Below the pieces are notes generated by a model, which saw only the letters and a list, made by a program, of their open reading frames with translations, searched no databases and was not told the DNA's origin. From NCBI GenBank assembly GCA_964568805.1, contig CAZMRW010000001.1, positions 73,056 to 137,055 on the forward strand: 64,000 nt of DNA. Reading direction: 5' to 3'. This DNA is from CAZMRW01 sp964568805 (lineage in GTDB: Bacteria; Pseudomonadota; Gammaproteobacteria; Methylococcales; Methylomonadaceae). Below are positions 46,735 through 54,529 of this stretch, in pieces (the stretch's first letter is position 1; every line of letters starts with the position of its first letter). Made by a program: the position numbers and the translations under genes.

Positions 46735-47262
46735 CTATTGCGGAAAGTCATCTGACGGCAATTCGATGCGGGATTCGCTTGAATACGAATAGTAACTGAC
46801 CATTATTGCCACCGCCGCCAGAATGACAAGCTGCCAGAGATAGTTATCGAAATAAGCGATACAGATGGCGATCAGACTTAGAAACAGGCCGGCAAAACAG
46901 CATCTCCATCCGCTGCGAAAGCCATCCAGATAGGTCGTCAACGCCAGCATCAACAGCACGATCAGGCCGGCTTCCTCGTGAAAGATGCGTCCCGACATGT
47001 GGTAAGCGTAGACGATGATGACTGCAAACAGGCCGCCTAACCAGTGCAGTGCCCGCTGGACAAGCGGCTTCGGATCATCGCCGTTGTGCTTGAATCGGTA
47101 ATAGCCGGGGGCGATGGCAATGATGCCGAATAAAATCATCATGACCAGCCAGTAATCGTGGCTGGCATGCCGGTAAGCATAAGCAATCATGGCTCCCAGC
47201 AGGGACAGGAATAACCGCAGCATAAAAAGATGGTGATTCGATAGCAGAATTTGCTTATTCAT
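46735..47262 (-). CDS. Unknown membrane protein at the end of the mxa operon
   Basis: The 175-residue protein has five or six hydrophobic segments with short polar loops and an acidic C-terminal tail. The pattern FHEEAGLIVLLMLALTTYLDG in the second half is distinctive. I do not recognise a named family. It lies 39 bases behind mxaL on the same strand and is very probably the last gene of the mxaRSACKL unit. A role in methanol dehydrogenase assembly is possible only by context. Confidence 0.7.
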   Translation of the reverse strand: MNKQILLSNHHLFMLRLFLSLLGAMIAYAYRHASHDYWLVMMILFGIIAIAPGYYRFKHNGDDPKPLVQRALHWLGGLFAVIIVYAYHMSGRIFHEEAGLIVLLMLALTTYLDGFRSGWRCCFAGLFLSLIAICIAYFDNYLWQLVILAAVAIMVSYYSYSSESRIELPSDDFPQ

Positions 47263-47301
47263 GAACTTTTCTCAAGATGAAGATAACGGAGTGCTGTTGG
47301 C

Positions 47302-48267
47302 TTATTGCCGGAAAAATCGAAACAGCCTGGGTGGCTTGGGACTATAGACGATGCTGAGCATCAGCAACGCCAGCAATGCCGGCCGCCAGCGGATATCAAC
47401 CGGGACGATTTTCACTGTCGCAAAATAGGGCGTTTGTAATGCCGGAATCAGGCTATCTAAATCAGTCAAGCGGACGTAGCCCAAGCCGGATTCGGCAGCC
47501 AGTTTTTCCAGATAGCTTTCATGCAACGCCGACAAATGTTCGCTGCCGATAACCGCCCTGCTGCCGAAAGGGGCATTGCGGGCATCGTATCCTTCGATCT
47601 GGGATGGGTCGCGGGTCGGTTGACCGAAGGTAGACCGGTGGGGCACATCTTCATGAGTATAGAAACCGGTCTGTTTTCCGGTATGATCAAATTTGGGGAT
47701 CGGCACCGGCTGCAATCCCCCCGCGCCGATGATCAGTCCTTTTGCCTGGCCTTTCAATACTGAAAAATCAGGCTGATAATCGGGATTAACAGGCGGCGCT
47801 TCATGTCCATCGGTAATAAAAATGACGGCGCTATCGCTTTTATTCAGCATCTCCAGCGAGTTCAATAAGCCTTTGGCGATATTGCTGTCGGCAGCCCAGG
47901 CCATGCGCCAGTCGATTTTACTGATGGCGGCATCTATTTCCGCAAACGATGAACAGACTTCCAGCGGTTCGAATAGCAAGGTTGAACGTCTTTCGGTAAA
48001 CAGGCCCAAACCGACTTTGGATTGACAGGGCAGTCTCGGCAATAACTCGCGCAAACTGTGTTTGACAAAATCCAGACGGCTCATGGCTTGACCATTTGCT
48101 TGGTAGTCGGCTGCATTCATGCTGCGGGTAATATCGACGATGAAGGTAAAGTTATAGACCGGATGGTTTTGTTTTTCCGACGGGTACAAAAAAAGCACCA
48201 GCATTGCTGTCAGCGCCATCAGCAAACACCCTATTCGATAATCGTTAAAGACGTAACCAGGCTTCAT
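47302..48267 (-). CDS. mxaL: MxaL, von Willebrand A-type maturation protein
   Basis: The 321-residue protein has a membrane helix at each end (about 13-30 and 298-312). The von Willebrand A domain between contains the metal site DITRSMNAA (D-x-S/T-x-S-like) and later ITDGHEAPP. MxaA, MxaC, MxaK and MxaL are required for calcium insertion into methanol dehydrogenase in Methylobacterium. The gene follows mxaK and precedes the unknown membrane gene. Confidence 0.85.
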   Translation of the reverse strand: MKPGYVFNDYRIGCLLMALTAMLVLFLYPSEKQNHPVYNFTFIVDITRSMNAADYQANGQAMSRLDFVKHSLRELLPRLPCQSKVGLGLFTERRSTLLFEPLEVCSSFAEIDAAISKIDWRMAWAADSNIAKGLLNSLEMLNKSDSAVIFITDGHEAPPVNPDYQPDFSVLKGQAKGLIIGAGGLQPVPIPKFDHTGKQTGFYTHEDVPHRSTFGQPTRDPSQIEGYDARNAPFGSRAVIGSEHLSALHESYLEKLAAESGLGYVRLTDLDSLIPALQTPYFATVKIVPVDIRWRPALLALLMLSIVYSPKPPRLFRFFRQ

Positions 48268-48298
48268 TTTTTCTTACTCTCAGCCAACCCGATCGCCA

Positions 48299-48859
48299 TT
48301 ATGGCAAGCCTCGGGGGAATCCCGGCACGGTCGTCCATAACTGGGATTTCTGTTGCCGGGCGCTGTCGTCCGGGATGCTTAGCATGTCCATTTCAGGCAG
48401 CAGACGCATGGCGACTTCAAGATTGTATTTGGCATCCCAGTTTTGGCTGTCCAATGCCAATGCCTGACGGTAAGCCTGTTTCGCCAATCCGGCCAAAGGC
48501 AGAGCTTCATTCATGTTCAGGGCTTCTGCGTGTTGTACGGCCTGTTCCAGATACAGATTGCCGAGGTTATAGCGGGCTTTAGCCTGAAATTGGCGGTTTC
48601 CCTTGTTCAGGATCAGGCTGAGGGTCGCCAGGGCCTCGTCATAGCGATGTTGTTGTTTGAAATAATAGGCACGGGCCATTCTTAATTCGGGCTGTCCGAC
48701 GATCACGTTGCTGACGTCAACATCCTTTCCTGAAATCAATTGCGAGATGAGCTCATTTTCTTTATGGGTACTATAGACAGACCAGGCATGAAACATAAAG
48801 ACAATCATGCTGAACACAAGGGCTCCCCAAAGCAGGGCATGATGAATCATTTTTATCAT
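48299..48859 (-). CDS. mxaK: MxaK, methanol dehydrogenase maturation protein
   Basis: The ATG at 48859 overlaps the stop of mxaC as ATGA, so I prefer it over the frame start at 48931. The 186-residue protein has one N-terminal membrane helix and then a tetratricopeptide-like helical part (ARAYYFKQQHRYDEALATL, KARYNLGNLYLEQAVQ). Position between mxaC and mxaL fixes the assignment. Its soluble part should face the periplasm. Confidence 0.82.
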   Translation of the reverse strand: MIKMIHHALLWGALVFSMIVFMFHAWSVYSTHKENELISQLISGKDVDVSNVIVGQPELRMARAYYFKQQHRYDEALATLSLILNKGNRQFQAKARYNLGNLYLEQAVQHAEALNMNEALPLAGLAKQAYRQALALDSQNWDAKYNLEVAMRLLPEMDMLSIPDDSARQQKSQLWTTVPGFPRGLP

Positions 48860-49878
48860 CGTTTGTCGTTGACCTCGCAAAATTTGACACCCAGCAGCAC
48901 AGTCAATAAAAGGGCGCTGAGTAAATAGCATCTGTTTGATAAATCCTGTTTGGGGATGCGCTCCAGATAGTGCAGCGGCAAATTTTCCAACCGATCAATA
49001 TCGTCTATCGCATCCTTCAAAGCATGGGGGCTTTCCGCTTCATAAGCCTTGTATGGACTGCCCAAACTGGAAAAGAACTTATGCAGATAGAGTTCCGGCA
49101 TGGCCTGGGCGTTGTCGTCCCGGCTATCCGCCGGTTGGTCAAAAATACCGGGGCTATTGGCGGTGCGCAGGAAAATCCAGTACAGGCGAACGCGTTGCCG
49201 TTTAAACCATTCTCTCAATTTTTGTTCGCTGTCGGCATCAATGGCCGCTGCGCCGTCCGAAACCAGCAGGACTATGCGAGAACCGGTAACTGCTTGCTGT
49301 TGAAAAAAGGACAGTGCCATACTTAATCCCTTGCTGACATGGGTATACGCTAAAGCCGGCGTCGCCGTCGCCGCAATGGCCGCTTGCACCGCCTGTTTGT
49401 TTTCAGTCAGGGGGATTACGAACAGCGGCGAGGTGCTGTATTCGGCCAGGCCGATTAAATCGGTTTTGCGATGATCGACAAATTTGGCCAGCAACCGGCG
49501 TGCGGCAGCCGACTTTGATTCTTCAATTCCATTCGGTGTTTTTCCGGCAAAGCTGTTATCCATGCTGTTGCTGCGATCCAGTAAGATGACGATATGGGCG
49601 CCGTGTCCGATTCGTTCAATACTTTGTTCGGTCCGATGAAGGCCGGCCATGCCAAGTACCAGTCCGGCGATTGCGGCCATGGACAGAAGCCGCAGCAACA
49701 GCGATAACAGGACGGAAAGGCTATCGGCGGGCAGCATCGCCAGCCATGGCGCAGGTGTTGAACGCATGCCCTGATTGAACAGCGGCAACAGTATCAGAAC
49801 CAGTGCCGTTAATACCCAGGGGGAATCGACCGCCAGATTCACAGACTGCTCCGTTCTATTTTTCGGCATTGTTTGCAT
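48856..49878 (-). CDS. mxaC: MxaC, von Willebrand A-type maturation protein
   Basis: I place the start at 49878 (MQTMPKNRTEQSV); it overlaps the end of mxaA by 40 bases, and an ATG at 49869 is an alternative. The 340-residue protein has helices near its N-terminus (about 20-32 and 55-80), a von Willebrand A domain with ILLDRSNSMDNSF and VSDGAAAIDADS, and a C-terminal helix. It resembles BatA/BatB proteins that work with a MoxR ATPase. It belongs to the calcium-insertion set with MxaA, MxaK and MxaL. Confidence 0.85.
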   Translation of the reverse strand: MQTMPKNRTEQSVNLAVDSPWVLTALVLILLPLFNQGMRSTPAPWLAMLPADSLSVLLSLLLRLLSMAAIAGLVLGMAGLHRTEQSIERIGHGAHIVILLDRSNSMDNSFAGKTPNGIEESKSAAARRLLAKFVDHRKTDLIGLAEYSTSPLFVIPLTENKQAVQAAIAATATPALAYTHVSKGLSMALSFFQQQAVTGSRIVLLVSDGAAAIDADSEQKLREWFKRQRVRLYWIFLRTANSPGIFDQPADSRDDNAQAMPELYLHKFFSSLGSPYKAYEAESPHALKDAIDDIDRLENLPLHYLERIPKQDLSNRCYLLSALLLTVLLGVKFCEVNDKR

Positions 49879-50714
49879 AAGTCTTTTAGCTTTTCCAAAT
49901 CCTGGCCGGCGACCATTATGCCGCCAGTAAAAAAATAGCGGTTGGAATAGCCAAAGAACCACTCCAGTTCCGCACTCAAGGGCCGGTACTGGGGATGACG
50001 CCGGTAAAAACGGCCCAATTGATTCTGAAACACAGGCCGTCTGTTAAGGTTGTTTAAGGCGTGATGGACGATGGTGAGGGCTTGTTCCATGTCGGTTTTT
50101 GACAGGCCTTCGATTTTCCGTAACGCCTGTTTGAACAGGGTTCGCCGTGACAGTTTGGGAAAACAGCCGTATAAAAAACCAAGATAGGTTCCAATGAGCA
50201 CAGTAGAGATCAGGCTGATAGCCAAGCCATAGTCACCCGGCACATTCGTTAATAAGGAGGGCGCCGCATCAGGGCGCATATATTCGCCGTTTTCGCCCTT
50301 GCGTACCGCCAATTCTCTGAGTGGCGAGATGTTAAATGACCAGTCGGGTACGATCTGGCTAAGAACCTGTTCTCCCTGAACCAGTCGCAGATTGAAGCCG
50401 GGAATGGTTAACAGCTTTACTTCAAGCGGTGCGTAAAAAACCTGATAACGCAAATCGATTTCATAATGCTGTCCGGTGTTTTTTACCGTGGCCTGATTCA
50501 AATTCAGCCAGCGGTTTATTTGTCCCTTAGCCGGTAAACTGCCGGTTTGCAGAGTGATGCCTTCACGGGTTTCGATAATAATGCGTTGTGGTATTTCATC
50601 GCCGATAACGTAACCGAATGGCCGGGGTGTTTCCACCTTGAAATAAGTGACCGGCTTATTCTCCGATCCGGAACAGCCGGACAGTATCAATAATGGAATT
50701 AACAGACGTCTCAT
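49839..50714 (-). CDS. mxaA: MxaA, lipoprotein for methanol dehydrogenase maturation
   Basis: The ATG at 50714 overlaps the mxaS stop as ATGA. It opens a lipoprotein signal MRRLLIPLLILSGCSGS with lipobox LSGC. The 291-residue chain has a beta-rich periplasmic part, a membrane helix at about 165-182 and a cytoplasmic helical tail. MxaA is one of the proteins needed to obtain calcium-loaded, active methanol dehydrogenase. The ATGA linkage supports one operon. Confidence 0.85.
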   Translation of the reverse strand: MRRLLIPLLILSGCSGSENKPVTYFKVETPRPFGYVIGDEIPQRIIIETREGITLQTGSLPAKGQINRWLNLNQATVKNTGQHYEIDLRYQVFYAPLEVKLLTIPGFNLRLVQGEQVLSQIVPDWSFNISPLRELAVRKGENGEYMRPDAAPSLLTNVPGDYGLAISLISTVLIGTYLGFLYGCFPKLSRRTLFKQALRKIEGLSKTDMEQALTIVHHALNNLNRRPVFQNQLGRFYRRHPQYRPLSAELEWFFGYSNRYFFTGGIMVAGQDLEKLKDLCKQCRKIERSSL

Positions 50715-51547
50715 GCCGTTCTCTGCTGCAAATAACAATTGATATCCCGGGTGCTGTAGGCTTCGGTAATGAATAAGGGCTCGATGCCGAAGGCTCTGAA
50801 ACGGTGTTTCAAATCGTGTTGCCTCTGCTGATAAGCGGAAATGATTTTTCGGCGCAAAGCCGGACGCATAAACAGGGTGCGTGTTTGGTTATTTTCCATG
50901 TCCTGGAAAGACATCAAGCCCCACTCCGGTAAATGGCTATATTCGTCCCTGTCCCATAATATTAAAGGGATGACATCGTGGCCTTGCAGGCTTTCAAGCA
51001 CTTGTCCGAGTTGAGAGAGCGGAAAATGACAGTCGGACAGCAGAAACACCAGGGAGCGGCTTGCGGGCAAATAGGGCGTTGCTAGCAGCAGGCCGGTTGA
51101 TGTTCCTGTAAAACGGGTCGCCTCAATCTGTTTTGCCAGAGACTTCACCAATCCCAACTGATGGCCAGAAGAGAGCAGCCATTGTTGTTCAGTGGTTTCG
51201 GTACAGCCGATAAATCCGAATTTGTCGCCGTAAATTGAAGCCGAGTAGGCAATGGCCAGTAAAAGCTGAATCAGGGTGAGTTTTTTTTGGGCATAGTCCA
51301 TCGATGCAGACAAATCGGCGATCAAATAGACATTGACCGTGCTGAGTTGCTGATAAACGCGAACCCGGTAACCGGCAAACGGATCAAGCAGTGTGGCGCG
51401 CAAGTCAATGCGTCTGGGATCGGGGCTGGCGATCAGCGGTTCATGGCGTTTGAACAATTGCCCGGCGCCAACCATTTGCCCGGGATGGGCGCCCGGATAT
51501 ACCGAACTGGTTTGCCAGGGCAGGCGATAAAGCAGAGGTTCGATCAT
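50711..51547 (-). CDS. mxaS: MxaS, DUF58-type protein
   Basis: The 278-residue soluble protein has the DUF58 pattern: IDLRATLLDPFAGYRVRVYQ, then the von Willebrand-like DLSASMDYAQKK, and SLVFLLSDCHFPL. Proteins of this kind are encoded next to MoxR ATPases and act with them in cofactor insertion. It lies 17 bases behind mxaR and overlaps mxaA by 4 bases. Its exact step in methanol dehydrogenase maturation is not established. Confidence 0.85.
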   Translation of the reverse strand: MIEPLLYRLPWQTSSVYPGAHPGQMVGAGQLFKRHEPLIASPDPRRIDLRATLLDPFAGYRVRVYQQLSTVNVYLIADLSASMDYAQKKLTLIQLLLAIAYSASIYGDKFGFIGCTETTEQQWLLSSGHQLGLVKSLAKQIEATRFTGTSTGLLLATPYLPASRSLVFLLSDCHFPLSQLGQVLESLQGHDVIPLILWDRDEYSHLPEWGLMSFQDMENNQTRTLFMRPALRRKIISAYQQRQHDLKHRFRAFGIEPLFITEAYSTRDINCYLQQRTA

Positions 51548-51564
51548 TTCATATTACCTTGATA

Positions 51565-52584
51565 TCAGGGCGCCGCGATCTGATTTAAAATACTCTTCAC
51601 CAATTCCGGCAACAGCTGTTCTTTTCTATAGGCATACATCGGATTTAAGAAAAGCCTATGCGCCGTGCAAGCATAAAACACCGCTTGCACATCTTCCGGC
51701 AAGACATGGTCCCTGCCTTCCAGCCAGGCCCGCGTTTTGGCGATTCGGACAAGATAGCTCATGCCGCGCGGACTGGCGCCGGCCGATAATAACCGGTCCA
51801 TTTCGACATCCGCTAACTGAATGCCGTAGTGTTGCGGTTGGCGTGTGGCTTTCCAAAGAGTCAGCGCATAGCCATGCAGTTTCCGGCTCGTTTGAATACT
51901 TTGCTGCAGTATTTGCGCAAAGTCATTCAACTGGTAATAGGGTATGCCGGTATTATCCATACGGCTGATTAACCGGTCGGTATCATGAAAACGGGGATTA
52001 AACATCAGTTCATCCAGGACAGCATCCTCGCCGGGTGTATCCATGCTGATCTCAAGCATGAACCGGTCCCTGGCGGCCGCCGGGAGTTCGAACGTTTCTT
52101 CCTTCTCGACCCGGTTGCGGTCGGCAAAGACCTGAATATGCGGAAGCGGATAATCCCGGTTAAAGGCGTTGATACTGCGTTCCGCCATCGCTCTTAACAG
52201 CAGGGAATGAACCTGAGGCCGGGCGCGGTTGATTTCATTGAAGAAGAATGTGGACAGGTTTTCACCCTGTTTCAGCAAAGGTCCCGGATCAACGCATGGG
52301 CGGCCTTTATTGTCTATATAGGTGTAGTAAATCAAATCGGCCGGCATTAAGTCGATCGTGCCTTCAATACGTTGATAGTCTCCACCCAAACCCTGAGCAA
52401 TGGCTCTGAGCAAGGTGGTTTTACCGACACCGACATTTCCTTCCAGCAAGACATGGCCTCGAGCGAATACCGCCAGGACGACATTTCTGACCGAGGATTG
52501 TTGACCAATCACGATTTGATTGATTTGTTGTTCGAACTGCAGCGCATTAGTACGCCACTCGCTAAGCTGTAGGTCTATAGCCAT
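51565..52584 (-). CDS. mxaR: MxaR, MoxR-family AAA+ ATPase
   Basis: The 339-residue AAA+ protein has Walker A EGNVGVGKTTLL, Walker B FFFNEINRARPQ and the MoxR lid region (GASPRGMSYLVRIAK). MoxR, the founding member of this family, is needed to form active methanol dehydrogenase. The start at 52584 has no Shine-Dalgarno at proper distance. A GGAG sits correctly for an out-of-frame ATG at 52594, separated from the mxaR frame by an eight-A run. A terminator-like hairpin lies just upstream. Confidence 0.9.
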   Translation of the reverse strand: MAIDLQLSEWRTNALQFEQQINQIVIGQQSSVRNVVLAVFARGHVLLEGNVGVGKTTLLRAIAQGLGGDYQRIEGTIDLMPADLIYYTYIDNKGRPCVDPGPLLKQGENLSTFFFNEINRARPQVHSLLLRAMAERSINAFNRDYPLPHIQVFADRNRVEKEETFELPAAARDRFMLEISMDTPGEDAVLDELMFNPRFHDTDRLISRMDNTGIPYYQLNDFAQILQQSIQTSRKLHGYALTLWKATRQPQHYGIQLADVEMDRLLSAGASPRGMSYLVRIAKTRAWLEGRDHVLPEDVQAVFYACTAHRLFLNPMYAYRKEQLLPELVKSILNQIAAP

Positions 52585-52601
52585 TTTTTTTCATAAAAAA
52601 A

Positions 52602-52628
52602 ATCTCCGGCGAAGGTGATGCCGGAGAT
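52602..52628 (-). terminator. Rho-independent terminator between mxaI and mxaR
   Basis: On the minus strand ATCTCCGGC pairs with GCCGGAGAT across a 9-base loop and is followed at once by eight T residues. It should end most transcripts from mxaFJGI before mxaR, so the maturation genes would be made at a lower level. The structural genes are needed in far greater amounts, so this is sensible. Confidence 0.8.
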
Positions 52629-52813
52629 ATTGAGGGTTTATTAGTCAAAACACACGAGCTTGGAATCGATCTTCAACCCCGCAAAGCGTTTATTCAGCGA
52701 GATGGGCCATGCGGGTATGATCGTCTAGCATTCGATTCCAGGGAGGGTCGGCTCAGTACCCTTCTGTCCGCATGGCAAGAAGACAGTCAGGGCACTTGTG
52801 CCAATGGAAATCG

Positions 52814-53098
52814 CTAGTTGATTTCCTCTACGTCATAAACAAACTTACCGGTTTTACTTAAATGTTCCCAGCGTTTTTGATTCCGCGCTTCCATTTCCGT
52901 AATAGATTGAGCTTGTTTATTAAGTTCATTAGGATCGTGTTTCGGATCGTATTTGCTGCCGGCGACCTTATCCGGATAACCGGGCTTGGCTTCCCAGCAA
53001 ACACCCGGTTCGCTGCAATTTTGGCCATCATAGGCGACGACCGGTAATGACATTGCCGTTACAACTAAACCTGCACTCAGGAAAACGATTTTGTTCAT
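52814..53098 (-). CDS. mxaI: Methanol dehydrogenase small (beta) subunit MxaI
   Basis: The 94-residue precursor has a signal peptide ending VVA and a mature part starting YDGQNC, with four-residue spacings typical of MxaI (CSEPGVCWEAKPGYP). The C-terminal half is a long Lys/Glu-rich helix that wraps the large subunit. The subunit is periplasmic and essential for MxaF-type enzymes; XoxF enzymes lack it. Its presence supports the calcium-dependent assignment. It lies 13 bases behind mxaG. Confidence 0.93.
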   Translation of the reverse strand: MNKIVFLSAGLVVTAMSLPVVAYDGQNCSEPGVCWEAKPGYPDKVAGSKYDPKHDPNELNKQAQSITEMEARNQKRWEHLSKTGKFVYDVEEIN

Positions 53099-53111
53099 GG
53101 ATTTATCCTCT

Positions 53112-53588
53112 TTATTTTTTTAACCACTTGGCTTTTTGCGGATCACCTTTATAGATGTCGCGTATCCAAGACATAATCAATAACATTTCATCGGTATTCA
53201 AGTTGACATATTGCGGGCCCATCATGCCGTTGGCTCCGCCAAACAGGACTTCGAACAAGCCCTGATCGGTTGCGTTGGCCGGATAAGTCCAGTAATCGTC
53301 AGCCAGACCGGGACCGAGCTTTCCTTCCGCATTATGACCATGGCAGCCGGAGCAGGCCGTCATAAAAAGATCCTTGCCTTTTTCTATGGCTTCCTTGTCG
53401 CCGTTATAGGGATTGCGCCCGTCCTGTATGAATTGCTTGAACGCCGGGGTGTCCCCTCCTTTTTTGGCAAAACTCATATCCAGCGGTTGGCCGGTGATGG
53501 CATTGCGGAATGTGATTTCCGCCATCGCGGATATACTCACCAGTGCCAGGCTGATGGCCGATACGGTTAATAGCTGTTTTTTCTTCAT
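53112..53588 (-). CDS. mxaG: Cytochrome cL MxaG, electron acceptor of methanol dehydrogenase
   Basis: The ATG at 53588 (MKKKQLLTVSAISLA) opens a clear signal peptide; the frame from 53660 adds an overlap with mxaJ and is rejected. The mature protein has a single heme-binding CSGCH and a later Met-rich GGANGMMGPQYVN that provides the axial Met. Cytochrome cL takes electrons from MxaFI in the periplasm. At 158 residues it is near the usual size. Confidence 0.92.
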   Translation of the reverse strand: MKKKQLLTVSAISLALVSISAMAEITFRNAITGQPLDMSFAKKGGDTPAFKQFIQDGRNPYNGDKEAIEKGKDLFMTACSGCHGHNAEGKLGPGLADDYWTYPANATDQGLFEVLFGGANGMMGPQYVNLNTDEMLLIMSWIRDIYKGDPQKAKWLKK

Positions 53589-53610
53589 CTTGGACCTATA
53601 CCTTGTTTGA

Positions 53611-54453
53611 TTACGTTTCATTATCGGGCTCATCCAGCAGCGGCACGCCTTCCTCTTCAAGCAATTCGGTTATTTCGTCCTGTTGATCATCGATAACCTT
53701 ATTGATTTGAGCCAGCAGGGTCGGATCATTTTTCCGGACACCGATCGACGTACTATAGTGATGTCCGACTTTTTGGCCGTCAGCCCGAACACTGTTGTCG
53801 GGAATCATCGTCATCTCCAGCGGTACCGCGGATTGTTTGACATAGCGTGCGGCAGAAGGCCCCCAAAGCGCGGCGATTTCGGCATGGCCTGACGCGACTT
53901 CGGAGACAAGCCGGGATGGCTCGTATTTAACGTACTGATTGCGCCGGGACTTAAAACCGACCAGTTCCTGGGAATAATTGAACATATCGTTGTATCTGCC
54001 GATGGCCCGCAACATCACTTCGGGCGGTGTGCCCGGGACAAACGCGATTCGTTTTGCTTTCCGCAGAATCTCGCTATCCCAGCTTTCCAGATCAAGATCC
54101 GCATCTTCCCGGCTGACAAAAACATAGCCGGAACGGTAATAGGGTTTCGTGGTTAACACCCTCGGATCTCCGCTATCGAGCCCCATGGTGATATCGCAAA
54201 GCCCTTTATCAAGAAAATCCCGTATGTAATAGCGCGGATCCTGCCAAAAAACATACTCGATTTTTCTGTTCAGTTCCTTGCCGATCAGGGCAGCCAATTT
54301 GTTTTCAAAGCCTTCCCCCTTTTTATTGGAATATGGCATTTCGTTTTCTGCCGCGCAGACTTTTAGAGGCTTGTTTTCCGCGGCGCCGATATCTGTTGCA
54401 ATTAAACCGGCCCCCAGAAGCACGGTTGTCGCCAATAACTTGTTTACTTGCAT
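53611..54453 (-). CDS. mxaJ: MxaJ, periplasmic binding-protein-like factor of methanol dehydrogenase
   Basis: The 280-residue protein has a signal peptide (ATTVLLGAGLIATDIGAA) and the family-3 solute-binding fold: LKVCAAENEMPYSNKKGEGF, then LCDITMGLDSGDPRVL, and VGHHYSTSIGVRK near the C-terminus. MxaJ is needed for active methanol dehydrogenase and has been linked to assembly of MxaF with MxaI. It lies 76 bases behind mxaF and 22 bases ahead of mxaG. Confidence 0.92.
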   Translation of the reverse strand: MQVNKLLATTVLLGAGLIATDIGAAENKPLKVCAAENEMPYSNKKGEGFENKLAALIGKELNRKIEYVFWQDPRYYIRDFLDKGLCDITMGLDSGDPRVLTTKPYYRSGYVFVSREDADLDLESWDSEILRKAKRIAFVPGTPPEVMLRAIGRYNDMFNYSQELVGFKSRRNQYVKYEPSRLVSEVASGHAEIAALWGPSAARYVKQSAVPLEMTMIPDNSVRADGQKVGHHYSTSIGVRKNDPTLLAQINKVIDDQQDEITELLEEEGVPLLDEPDNET

Positions 54454-54529
54454 GTTAGTCTCATTAACCTGTTTAAATCGGAGTCATTTGGCCGGCCGGG
54501 TGGCGTAGGTCTCCAACCGGCCTTTAGTC

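Noticed and set aside
46412..46792. 126-codon plus-strand frame
   Set aside because: No recognisable content, and it overlaps the 3' end of the membrane gene of the mxa unit.
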